A DNA stretch of 10,511 bases from Pseudoruminococcus_B sp937901805 (GCA_963560245.1 CAUWNS010000045.1:1-10511); one strand, 5' to 3'. Positions 4,429-10,511 are shown, numbered from the stretch's first letter. Made by a program: numbers and translations. Notes: generated from the sequence alone by a model not told the origin.

Positions 4429-5058
4429 ATGCCGATTATTGTCAGTGAAAAAGCCGGAACCCATTTTGAACCCGTTTCTGAGGGGGTACATATTGCAACC
4501 TGTGTGAGCCTAGTTGATATCGGAGTGCAGCACAATGAAATGTATGGAAAAGACCAGAAAAAAGTGATCCTCACATGGGAATTCCCTGACGACATCATAG
4601 AAACGGAAAATGGGGAGAGACCCAAGACACTCAGCAAGGAATACACAGCATCGCTCGGTGAAAAAGCAACGCTCAGAGGGCATTTGGAAGCATGGAGAGG
4701 GAAAAAGTTTACCTCAGAAGAACTCAAAGGGTTTGACATGAAAAATATCCTGGGAACGTCATGCCAAATCCAGGTGACCCATATCAGTAGGAACGGGAAC
4801 ACTTATGCGAATGTGCAGAGTATTATGGCGCTCCCCAAAGGGACAAAAGTTCCGCCCAGTATGTCCCAAGTGGAAAACGGTTTAACCTACTTTGCTTTAG
4901 ATGAGCCGAATTGCTTGGAAAAGATGGGGGATTTGCCAAACTGGATCCAGGAAAAAATCCGAAATTCAGTGACCTACCAGGAAATGGAATCATCCCAAAA
5001 AGACCCCATCAGCGGTGATTTTGGAGGATATTCTGACGATGAGGATCTTCCCTTTTAA
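4429..5058 (+). CDS. Phage early protein with SSB-like acidic tail
   Basis: This 209-residue protein starts at an ATG 6 bases after AAAGGAGA. The N-terminal region (FEPVSEGVHIATCVSLVDIG) and the middle (KKVILTWEFPD, then GTSCQIQVTHISRNGNTYANVQSIMALPKG at about 105-134) look like alternating beta strands, consistent with an OB-type fold. The C-terminus reads GGYSDDEDLPF. An acidic tail ending in D-L/I-P-F is the hallmark tip by which bacterial SSB recruits partner proteins. I recognise it as a family usually left hypothetical in phage genomes and infer single-stranded DNA binding. The place between Gp157 and the initiator fits. No recombinase of the Erf or RecT type is present in the window. 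Confidence 0.6.
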   Translation: MPIIVSEKAGTHFEPVSEGVHIATCVSLVDIGVQHNEMYGKDQKKVILTWEFPDDIIETENGERPKTLSKEYTASLGEKATLRGHLEAWRGKKFTSEELKGFDMKNILGTSCQIQVTHISRNGNTYANVQSIMALPKGTKVPPSMSQVENGLTYFALDEPNCLEKMGDLPNWIQEKIRNSVTYQEMESSQKDPISGDFGGYSDDEDLPF

Positions 5059-5100
5059 TAAGCCTGTAAATCCCTCAGGTAGCAGTAATGAGGTGTAACA

Positions 5101-5883
5101 ATGAATTATCTGGAAGAAATAAACCGCTTTGAACGATGGCTCGAAACAAATTACTTGCCCGCACCATCACAATTATTGTGGTACAAGTTGCTTGCACTCT
5201 TTAATAGATGCGGGTGGGCCGAGTGGATTACAGTAGATAACCAAAGATTGATGGGGCTTATCCAGTGCGAAAGCAAAAACACCTTTCTGCGCGCTAGGAA
5301 TCAGCTTCTGGAAACCGGACTGATTACATATCGCAAAGGAAAAAAGGGGACACCGAATCAATATCATTTAATAGGATTCGGTTCAAAAAATGAACCACAA
5401 ACGAAACTGAAAACGGAACTGTTTATGGAACCGAATATGAAACTATATACGAAACCACAAACGGGACACATAAATAAACAAAAACTAAATAATGATCCCC
5501 CTAAATCCCCCAAAGGGGAAACGGACATGTTTGAGGGGCATGGCTTTTCACAGCAGGTGAAAGAAAAGCTCTCGGAATGGCTGCGGTATAAGCAGGAGCG
5601 CCGGGAAGGATACAAGCCGACTGGATTAAAGCAGTTTTTGTCCAGAGTGGAAAACGCCCTGCAAAGCTATGAGGAAGCAGACGTCCTGGAACAGATGAAC
5701 GTTGCAATGGCCAATAACTGGAAAGGGATCGCCTATGACCGGCTGAAAGGCAAAGAGCGTCCCAGGCCTGCGCCGGAAAAAAGCGGGGAGATTCCCGCAG
5801 ACATTCTGGAATCCCAGGCTAGACAGCAGGCCGCCCTGGAAAAGCTTAAATCCGGGACTGCCAGACTGGAGGATTTGCTATGA
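5101..5883 (+). CDS. Phage replication initiator (DnaD/replisome-organizer type)
   Basis: The protein has 260 residues from an ATG 5 bases after GAGGTG. Residues 5-92 look like a winged-helix DNA-binding domain (LWYKLLALFNRCGW, then ITVDNQRLMGLIQ, then TFLRARNQLLETGLI, with a basic wing RKGKKGTPNQYHL). Residues 97-124 are a tetrapeptide-repeat linker whose DNA is an iteron array. Residues 132-140 hold the DPPKSPKGE linker seen in many Firmicutes phage initiators. Residues 150-217 form a helical C-terminal domain ending NNWKGIAYDRLKG, similar to the DnaD/DnaB_2 region that contacts DNA or the helicase. The protein should bind its own iterons and recruit the helicase encoded immediately downstream, which overlaps it as ATGA. 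No separate helicase-loader gene follows. Confidence 0.8.
   Translation: MNYLEEINRFERWLETNYLPAPSQLLWYKLLALFNRCGWAEWITVDNQRLMGLIQCESKNTFLRARNQLLETGLITYRKGKKGTPNQYHLIGFGSKNEPQTKLKTELFMEPNMKLYTKPQTGHINKQKLNNDPPKSPKGETDMFEGHGFSQQVKEKLSEWLRYKQERREGYKPTGLKQFLSRVENALQSYEEADVLEQMNVAMANNWKGIAYDRLKGKERPRPAPEKSGEIPADILESQARQQAALEKLKSGTARLEDLL
5380..5519 (+). other. Probable replication origin inside the initiator gene
   Basis: Four elements lie together. An inverted repeat GGTTCA/TGAACC (5380-5385 and 5391-5396) comes first. Seven 12-bp iterons follow (5389-5472). Next is an AT-rich stretch at 5466-5496 with only five G or C in 31 bases, suited to unwinding. Last is a small hairpin TCCCC-CAAA-GGGGA (5506-5519). 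Lambdoid and many Gram-positive phages keep their origin in the middle of the initiator gene in this same order. Origin activity is inferred from the layout. Confidence 0.65.
5389..5472 (+). repeat. Seven tandem 12-bp iterons
   Basis: The units read AATGAACCACAA, ACGAAACTGAAA, ACGGAACTGTTT, ATGGAACCGAAT, ATGAAACTATAT, ACGAAACCACAA and ACGGGACACATA. The consensus is about AYGRAACY followed by four variable bases. The first and last units diverge most. Because 12 is divisible by three, the protein gains a tetrapeptide period (T/M, K/E, L/P, variable). The 11-mer AACCACAAACG occurs at both ends of the array. Confidence 0.8.
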
Positions 5884-7136
5884 GCGTGGAAGCGGAAATG
5901 TCAGTCGTCGGTTGTATGATCCTTGACCTGGAATGTGCAAAACAGGCGGTGGACGGATTGACCTCTGAAATGTTTTACAATGTAAAGACAAAGCGGATTT
6001 TCTCGACGGCGCAGGAACTGTACTGGGAGAACAGGCCGGTTGATGTGGTTACACTGGCAGACAAGCTGCCGGATGACAAGGCCGAGATTGTCCGCCTGGC
6101 GGAATTTGTGCCAAGTACGGCAAATTTCCCGCAGTATGTGCGGATTGTCCGGGAAGACTGGCGGCAGAGGACGATTCTACAGGCCGCAGAGGACGTATAT
6201 ACCGGCGCATTGAACCGCACGGCGGAGGAATCGGTGGAACTGCTCCGCCAGATTGTGGAGAAACAGGAGGCGGTTGCGAAAGCGGAACAGGAAGAAGGCA
6301 AAAGCTTTCTGGATGCGGCGGAAGAACTGCTGAAATGGCTGAAAGATACCTCCCAGTCAGACACAGTAAAAAGCGGGTTTTATCAACTGGACAGTATGAC
6401 AGGCGGTTTTTTGAGAAAGTCGGTAACCGCCTTATGCGCCCGCTCAGGCGGCGGGAAAACGGATTATGCGGTAAATCTGGCGCTTGGGATGATGCGCAAG
6501 GGGTATCGAACCCTCTATTTTTCCATGGAAATGCCCGCCGTCCAGCTGATGCAGAGGGTGGCTTCCAAGCTTTTGCATGTGGACGGAGCCAGAATCCGTG
6601 ACCGGAATTTGACGGCGGAGGAACTCAAAATGCTGGAATCCGTCCTGATGATGGTTGAGGAATCGGGGAAGCTCCATTTCATCGAAGAGCCGAAAGTATC
6701 CCTGCGGACGGTGCGGCATTACATAGACCTGCACAAGCCGGACGCGGTTATCATTGACCATATCGGGCTGATGGAGCGCCCTGCTATGCGAGACCAGTAT
6801 AAAGCGCTAGGGCTTGTCTCCAACGGGCTCAAACAGCTTGCGCTGAAAAAAAACATTGCTGTGCTGGAGCTGTCCCAAATGAACCGGCAGATTGAAAGCC
6901 GCTCAGTAAAAATCCCCACCCTGGCGGATATCCGGGAAAGCGGGGACATTGAGCAGGACGCGGATTACATCCTGTGCGTGCAGCCAGAGAATTTGACGGA
7001 GAAGGTTTTGTCAGGCAATGCGTGGGCGGACGTCACCCTATACCTGCTCAAAAACAGGCACGGCAGGCCGGGGAAACTGGAATACCACTGGCAGCCGCAG
7101 TATCACACGTTCCTGGAGGTGGACAAGGCACATTGA
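5880..7136 (+). CDS. DnaB-family replicative helicase
   Basis: This 418-residue protein starts at an ATG that overlaps the initiator stop as ATGA. Residues 3-100 are the DnaB N-terminal domain (AEMSVVGCMILD, then MFYNVKTKRIF, then RPVDVVTLADKL). A linker helix follows, then the RecA-like C-terminal domain from about 162. Walker A is ARSGGGKT at 187-194, the H1a-type FSMEMP is at 214-219, and Walker B is DAVIID at 288-293. LELSQMNR is at 329-336, the RESGDIEQDAD segment at 352-362, and KNRHGRPG at 391-398. It should unwind DNA 5' to 3' as a hexamer at the phage fork. It is somewhat shorter than chromosomal DnaB (about 450-470 residues). Loading must come from the initiator, a host loader, or self-loading, because no DnaC/DnaI-like gene is next to it. 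Confidence 0.92.
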   Translation: MSVEAEMSVVGCMILDLECAKQAVDGLTSEMFYNVKTKRIFSTAQELYWENRPVDVVTLADKLPDDKAEIVRLAEFVPSTANFPQYVRIVREDWRQRTILQAAEDVYTGALNRTAEESVELLRQIVEKQEAVAKAEQEEGKSFLDAAEELLKWLKDTSQSDTVKSGFYQLDSMTGGFLRKSVTALCARSGGGKTDYAVNLALGMMRKGYRTLYFSMEMPAVQLMQRVASKLLHVDGARIRDRNLTAEELKMLESVLMMVEESGKLHFIEEPKVSLRTVRHYIDLHKPDAVIIDHIGLMERPAMRDQYKALGLVSNGLKQLALKKNIAVLELSQMNRQIESRSVKIPTLADIRESGDIEQDADYILCVQPENLTEKVLSGNAWADVTLYLLKNRHGRPGKLEYHWQPQYHTFLEVDKAH

Positions 7137-7528
7137 AAATCGTCATCCCGGAAATCCCGCCGAGCAATAACCGGTTTATCGGGAGAAACAAGGCGTGGGA
7201 GTATCGGAAAATCAAACAGGCATGGTACTGGGTTGTGCTTTCCGCCTTGCCAGGCAGGCTGAAAAAGCCCATGGAAAAAGCAGTGGTGCATATCACTTAC
7301 TATTTCCCGGACAGGCGGCGGAGAGACCCGGACAATTATGCGGGGAAGATGCTGCTCGACCCTTTGGTGCAGTTAGGTATCATCAAGGACGACAGCTTCC
7401 ATCATATCCGGCTGGTACTGGATGGGGCATACGACCCGGAACATCCGCGCACAGAAATTGAGGTGGAATCGGATGAACTGCAATTACAGGGGAAGGAAAC
7501 AGGCAGAGAAAAACCGGAGAGTGATTGA
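7133..7528 (+). CDS. rusA: RusA-family Holliday junction resolvase
   Basis: The protein has 131 residues from a TTG overlapping the helicase stop as TTGA, with AAGG 4 bases and GGAGGTG 11 bases upstream. Upstream in-frame codons lie inside the helicase gene and carry no RusA sequence. The opening IVIPEIPPSNNR and the core RRRRDPDNYAGKMLLDPLVQLGIIKDDS (61-88) are typical. The DPDN acidic pair (Asp65, Asp67), Lys72 and the DD pair (Asp86, Asp87) match the metal and catalytic positions of RusA. The enzyme cuts four-way junctions made during phage replication and recombination. The length is close to E. coli RusA (120). The final 20 residues are polar and overlap the next gene by 56 bp. Confidence 0.9.
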   Translation: MKIVIPEIPPSNNRFIGRNKAWEYRKIKQAWYWVVLSALPGRLKKPMEKAVVHITYYFPDRRRRDPDNYAGKMLLDPLVQLGIIKDDSFHHIRLVLDGAYDPEHPRTEIEVESDELQLQGKETGREKPESD

Positions 7529-7736
7529 AGTATATCTTTGGTTTGCCATGATAACGCTCAACCGGGAAATGGGGTTTGGCGGCAAGCGGCTGAACCGTTT
7601 CCAGGAAGGGTTTGTCCGAACCGCCTGGGAATTTGAACGGGAATGCCAAAAGTACGGAGCAGAGATAGCAGTCCTGCATGTAAGGCAGAGGGTGCAGCAA
7701 GTTATTGGGAAAGATGGAGAGAGGGAAACGCCATGA
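7473..7736 (+). CDS. Small phage protein, unknown function
   Basis: The protein has 87 residues from an ATG 6 bases after GAGGTGG. It lies inside the end of the RusA gene, in another frame. The opening is basic (NYRGRKQAEKNRRVIEVYL) and the centre is helical (WFAMITLNREMGFGGKRLNRF, WEFERECQKYG). The end is HVRQRVQQVIGKDGERETP. I recall similar small proteins beside RusA in clostridial prophages but know no function. Its stop overlaps the methyltransferase start as ATGA, so it is part of the same translation chain. Confidence 0.72.
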   Translation: MNCNYRGRKQAEKNRRVIEVYLWFAMITLNREMGFGGKRLNRFQEGFVRTAWEFERECQKYGAEIAVLHVRQRVQQVIGKDGERETP

Positions 7737-9208
7737 AACACTTAGGGGATATCAGGCGGATAAACGGCGGGGGAATCGAAGCCGTCGACTGTATTACATT
7801 CGGCTCCCCATGCCAGGATTTATCCGCAGCCGGGAAACGCGCCGGTCTGGCTGGAAAACGGAGCGGGCTGTTTGGGGAAGCGGTACGGATTATCAGAGAA
7901 ATGAGGGAAACAAGCAATGGAATATATCCAGCTTTCGCTGTATGGGAAAACGTTCCCGGAGCATTCAGCTCCAACAAAGGGGAAGATTTCAGGGAGGTGC
8001 TTGGACAGCTTTCGCAGCTCAAAGAGCCAGGGATTGTTATTCCTCGACCTGAGAAGGGGAAGTGGAAACCGGCCGGATATGTCCTGGGAGACGGTTGGAG
8101 CATTGCCTGGCGTACCATGGACGCTCAATACTGGGGAGTGCCCCAGCGCCGCCGCAGAATCGCGCTTGTCATGGACTTTGGAGGACAGCGCGCCGGAGAA
8201 ATACTATTTGAGCGCCAAGGCATGCCGGGGGATTTTGAGACGGGCGGAAAGACGGGGGAAACCTCTGCCGGAGATACTGCGGCGGGCTCTTCTGAACATG
8301 ATAGATGGACAGGAGGACAAGAAACGTGCCTGACGCCATGGGATGTGCAAAGCCAAAGGATCTACTCCTCAGAAAGAAAAGACCCTGCACTCTGTTCCGG
8401 GGGAGATAGCGGGTACAAGTATGGGTATGTGATGATAGAACCGGTAACTGGCGAAAGCGCAGGATTTTTCGCGGAGGCAGGAAGCAAAGCGAAAGGAATA
8501 GGATACCAGGCGGAGCGCTCCCCAACCCTAAAATCTTGTGGCGTGCCATGCGTCGTATATGATGCGCGCGGAAACGGCACCGGATATCTATGCCCCACCA
8601 TTACAGGGGAACATCAGAACCGCATAACGGATTATACTGCTATCTGTATCCAAGGGAATTGTATTGACCGGGCTGACACAGTTAGATGCAACGGCAAGGG
8701 CTGGAAGGAAAACATTTCATTTACCCTCAATACAGTTGATCGTCCGGGGGTGATGTGCATGGCAGGCAGCCAGGAACACGCAGAGATAACATGTGAAAAA
8801 ACCTGTACGCTGACCTGTAAGCACGAAATACCGTTGTTATACAGCGGGAAATCTCCCATTGTACGCAGATTGACCCCGCTTGAATGCGAGCGATTGCAAG
8901 GCTACCCGGACGGATGGACAGATATCGGCGCATGGACGGACACTAAGGGGAAACAGCACAGGACGTGCAGTGATACTGCGCGGTACAGAGCGCTTGGCAA
9001 CAGCATTGCGCTCCCGCAATGGAGATGGCTGTTTTCCAGGATGGCAGAATATCTGCCTGAGCGTGCAAAATTGGGGAGCCTGTTTGACGGGATCGGGGGA
9101 TTCCCCTTGTGCTGGGAGGATATCCATGGAAAAGGCTCTGCACGGTGGGCGAGCGAAATCGAGGAGTTCCCTGTCGCGGTGACAAAATATCATTTTGGGG
9201 AGGGATAG
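7733..9208 (+). CDS. Circularly permuted C5-cytosine DNA methyltransferase
   Basis: This 491-residue protein starts at an ATG 7 bases after GAGGG, overlapping the previous stop. An in-frame extension to 7643 has no methyltransferase motif. Motifs in order: GDI and VDCITFGSPCQDLSAAGKR (motif IV, catalytic Cys27); WENVPG (VI, 71-76); QYWGVPQRRRRIALV (VIII, 132-146); a variable target-recognition region at about 165-375; RRLTPLECERLQGYPDGW (IX, 378-395); RYRALGNSIALPQW (X, 417-430); then LGSLFDGIGGF (motif I, SAM binding, 447-457) and WASEIEEFPVAV (II, Glu475). Standard enzymes begin with motif I, so the chain is permuted with the break between II and III. All key residues remain, so activity is plausible. 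It transfers methyl from SAM to C5 of cytosine, probably shielding phage DNA from host restriction. No cognate nuclease is nearby. Confidence 0.9.
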   Translation: MKHLGDIRRINGGGIEAVDCITFGSPCQDLSAAGKRAGLAGKRSGLFGEAVRIIREMRETSNGIYPAFAVWENVPGAFSSNKGEDFREVLGQLSQLKEPGIVIPRPEKGKWKPAGYVLGDGWSIAWRTMDAQYWGVPQRRRRIALVMDFGGQRAGEILFERQGMPGDFETGGKTGETSAGDTAAGSSEHDRWTGGQETCLTPWDVQSQRIYSSERKDPALCSGGDSGYKYGYVMIEPVTGESAGFFAEAGSKAKGIGYQAERSPTLKSCGVPCVVYDARGNGTGYLCPTITGEHQNRITDYTAICIQGNCIDRADTVRCNGKGWKENISFTLNTVDRPGVMCMAGSQEHAEITCEKTCTLTCKHEIPLLYSGKSPIVRRLTPLECERLQGYPDGWTDIGAWTDTKGKQHRTCSDTARYRALGNSIALPQWRWLFSRMAEYLPERAKLGSLFDGIGGFPLCWEDIHGKGSARWASEIEEFPVAVTKYHFGEG

Positions 9209-9211
9209 GCC

Positions 9212-9553
9212 ATGAAAACGTTTAAAGAGTTATATGACGAAAATGGGAACTACATAACGGATGGCAGATATCAGGAAATCCTTAGACTGGATGCAATGCT
9301 CACACAAAAGGGGATACCGCATACGCTTCATAAATTTATAGATGGGTGGCAAGTGATTTACCCAGAGAATGGAGAAGCGCGGGTAATGGATGCCATTGAG
9401 CATTTTGGAAGTTATGGGAATAAGGATGATTTGCTTGAAATTATGGGACTGCTTACTCCGGAAGAACGAGAGCATGACAGTATCCTTGGCTGGCTGACTG
9501 CTGAGGATGTGTACAGCCGAATTGAGCGGCATTGGAAGGGGGCCTGTAAATGA
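9212..9553 (+). CDS. Phage protein, unknown function
   Basis: This 113-residue protein starts at an ATG 7 bases after AGGG, three bases past the methyltransferase stop. It is acidic with mixed alpha and beta character: TFKELYDENGNYITDG, then YQEILRLDAMLTQKGIPHTLHKFIDGWQVIYP, then LLEIMGLLTPEEREHDSILGWLTAEDVYSRIERHW. The end segment with LGWLTAEDVYSRI looks like a helical pair. There are no metal motifs or membrane segments. No family name is recognised. The stop overlaps the next start as ATGA. Confidence 0.75.
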   Translation: MKTFKELYDENGNYITDGRYQEILRLDAMLTQKGIPHTLHKFIDGWQVIYPENGEARVMDAIEHFGSYGNKDDLLEIMGLLTPEEREHDSILGWLTAEDVYSRIERHWKGACK

Positions 9554-9900
9554 ATCGGGCAGAAGCGCTCACGGAAATAAGAAAATTTATGAAATTGATT
9601 GCTGTTGATCCGTTTTATTGTACAAGCGATGATAACAAGGCGCTGTATGATGCTGTCCATGTGGCCGTCTCCACTCTCACTCCCCCGAAACAGGAGCAGG
9701 TGGAGAAGGTATGGAGGGGTATATGGGTTCATGCAATACCGGTTTTGGGAGCGGAAGACGTGGAAATCCATTGTAATAAATGCGGGAATGTGGTGGAACA
9801 GGAAACCGATTTCTGTCCTTACTGTGGCCTTGCCATGACCCCTGAAGCGATGGAGATTGTTGAAAAGAGATTGGAGGCTCTACATGAAGATAACAGTTGA
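9550..9900 (+). CDS. Phage zinc-ribbon protein
   Basis: The protein has 116 residues from an ATG overlapping the previous stop, with AAGGGGG about 8 bases upstream. Residues 1-45 form a helical module ending AVSTLTPPKQ, similar to the A-x-x-AL-x(4)-P module often found at the front of small clostridial phage proteins. Residues 75-92 are a two-knuckle zinc ribbon: CNKC at 75-78 and CPYC at 89-92. A C-terminal helix (EAMEIVEKRLEAL) follows. Zinc ribbons of this kind bind nucleic acid or proteins; the specific role is unknown. The last codons contain the ribosome binding site of the next gene. Confidence 0.78.
   Translation: MNRAEALTEIRKFMKLIAVDPFYCTSDDNKALYDAVHVAVSTLTPPKQEQVEKVWRGIWVHAIPVLGAEDVEIHCNKCGNVVEQETDFCPYCGLAMTPEAMEIVEKRLEALHEDNS
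9866..9878 (+). repeat. 13-bp direct repeat, copy 1, carrying a ribosome binding site
   Basis: AGAGATTGGAGGC here is identical to 10113-10125. It encodes the RLEA part of the C-terminal RLEAL and also supplies the GGAGG for the gene starting at 9884. Confidence 0.7.
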
Positions 9901-10141
9901 ACATGAAATCCCCTGCGATAAAGGAAAAGAACGGACTTGCTTATATTCCGGTGACTTTTGGGGAAATCCTGTATGCCGATACCATACGCACCGAAACCGA
10001 ACACACGGAAGGAAAGCACCAATGGAGAGAAATGTCCCAAAATGCACGCTGTTTGATGAATGGCTACCAGGTGAGTACCAGAAATGCGATAAGTGCATAG
10101 CGGCAATGATGGAGAGATTGGAGGCGCTGAAAGATGACTGA
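9884..10141 (+). CDS. Small Cys/His-rich phage protein
   Basis: The protein has 85 residues from an ATG 6 bases after GGAGG, overlapping the preceding gene by 17 bp. It holds six cysteines (11, 19, 31, 54, 68, 71) and three histidines in HTHRNRTH (34-41). The final pair CDKC precedes a helix MMERLEAL. The content suggests one or two structural zinc sites, though the spacing fits no finger I can name. The last eight residues resemble the end of the preceding zinc-ribbon protein, reflecting the repeated DNA. Confidence 0.72.
   Translation: MKITVEHEIPCDKGKERTCLYSGDFWGNPVCRYHTHRNRTHGRKAPMERNVPKCTLFDEWLPGEYQKCDKCIAAMMERLEALKDD
10113..10125 (+). repeat. 13-bp direct repeat, copy 2, carrying a ribosome binding site
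   Basis: This second copy of AGAGATTGGAGGC again encodes RLEA near a protein C-terminus. It provides the ribosome binding site, 9 bases ahead of the ATG at 10134. Confidence 0.7.
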
Positions 10142-10478
10142 CGCAGAAAAGGCATATCAATACTTTGTGATTGCTGTCCCAGAAAATGAAGAGCAGGCAA
10201 AGGCATATTTCTGGGCAAGGAAAGCACTGCAGTCCACATTCACCCCGCCAAACAAGGCGCTGACGCAGGAAGAACTGCGGGAGATGGACGGTCAGCCGGT
10301 GTGGTGCGAATATATTGGAGATATAACATTTCCAAGCCAATGGATGATCGTTGACTGTGAGATGCAAAGGTGCAGTAGCGGACAGTGGGATTTGCCATTT
10401 GAGGATGAGCCTGATGACGCATACGGCGAAACCTGGCTTGCCTACCGCCGACCACCGGAGGGAGAGGAGGACATATGA
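10134..10478 (+). CDS. Phage protein with a composite N-terminal module, unknown function
   Basis: This 114-residue protein starts at an ATG 9 bases after GGAGG, overlapping the previous gene by 8 bp. Residues 1-45 are helical and include KALQSTFTPPNKALT, which resembles the STLTPPK segment of the protein at 9550-9900. Residues 45-114 look like a small beta domain (LREMDGQPVWCEY, WMIVDCEMQRC) and end with the AYGETWLAYRRPPEGEED motif. I recall that pattern from many clostridial prophage proteins of unknown role. The next gene begins inside its stop codon. Confidence 0.75.
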   Translation: MTDAEKAYQYFVIAVPENEEQAKAYFWARKALQSTFTPPNKALTQEELREMDGQPVWCEYIGDITFPSQWMIVDCEMQRCSSGQWDLPFEDEPDDAYGETWLAYRRPPEGEEDI

Positions 10479-10511
10479 AAAAACGGATTCTGACTAGCAC
10501 AATGAAATCGC
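10475..10511 (+). CDS. Start of a further early gene, cut by the window edge
   Basis: Twelve codons are visible, starting MKKRILTSTMKS. The ATG overlaps the previous stop as ATGA, and GAGAGGAGG lies 4-5 bases upstream. Too little remains to name a family. Confidence 0.6.
   Translation, partial: MKKRILTSTMKS

Noticed and set aside
7643..7732. Longer N-terminus for the methyltransferase that might hold the missing motif I
   Set aside because: The extra 30 residues have no FxGxGG-like sequence and lie within another gene. Motif I is found at the C-terminus instead.
8169..9193. Several leftward open frames of about 70-126 codons opposite the methyltransferase gene
   Set aside because: They are low in recognisable motifs, rich in Pro, Ser and Arg from reverse-strand codon bias, and lack ribosome binding sites. 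They read as shadows.
7733..9553. A complete restriction-modification or other dedicated defence system around the methyltransferase
   Set aside because: The neighbours are RusA, a small unknown protein and small phage proteins. None shows nuclease or helicase motifs, so the methyltransferase looks like an orphan.
1..10511. tRNA genes, CRISPR array, insertion sequence or attachment core
   Set aside because: No cloverleaf, no regularly spaced repeat with spacers, no transposase, and no duplicated core were seen. The attachment site and integrase probably lie outside the window.

Overview
The window looks like the left (lysogeny plus early/replication) arm of a temperate siphovirus-type prophage, or a closely related integrative element, from a low-to-mid GC Gram-positive bacterium. 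A gut clostridium of the Lachnospiraceae type is my best guess. The reasons are strong AGGAGGTG-type ribosome binding sites, GTG and TTG starts, consensus TTGACA/TATAAT promoters, AT-rich control regions and the gene set (ImmA/IrrE, XRE repressors, BC1881-family protein, Gp157, iteron-bearing initiator, DnaB-type helicase, RusA, phage C5 methyltransferase). No integrase, structural or lysis gene is inside the window. No tRNA, rRNA, CRISPR array or insertion sequence was seen.

Positions 1-268 are mostly non-coding. They hold the first codons of a possible leftward gene cut by the window edge, two similar promoter-like modules, and a very strong Rho-independent terminator that would limit the first module to a transcript of about 75 nt. 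Positions 269-2815 are the immunity region: an ImmA/IrrE metallopeptidase, then two successive divergent switches. Each switch has a leftward XRE repressor, a control region with palindromic operators, and a small rightward XRE protein. The two switches have different operator sequences (ATCAATTT-N-AAATTGAT and AAACTAACTT-N-AAGTTAGTTT) but the same geometry: one operator fills the spacer of the rightward promoter and a second, perfect one sits at the start of the transcript.

Positions 2919-5058 encode small early proteins of unknown function, a Gp157-family protein and an SSB-like protein with an acidic DDEDLPF tail. Positions 5101-7136 encode the replication initiator and a DnaB-family helicase. 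The linker of the initiator gene carries seven tandem 12-bp iterons followed by an AT-rich stretch, which reads as the replication origin. Positions 7133-9208 encode a RusA resolvase, a small unknown protein and a C5-cytosine methyltransferase. In the methyltransferase the SAM-binding motifs I and II lie at the C-terminus, after motifs IV, VI, VIII, IX and X, so it is circularly permuted. Positions 9212-10511 encode small phage proteins, at least one with a zinc ribbon, and the start of another gene.

From 2579 onward all genes run rightward, and many are joined by ATGA or TTGA stop/start overlaps. This suggests one translationally coupled early operon, controlled by the second switch and possibly by both. 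The most notable observations are the permuted methyltransferase, the intragenic iteron origin, and the paired switches in which the first switch's transcript would run antisense through the second repressor.
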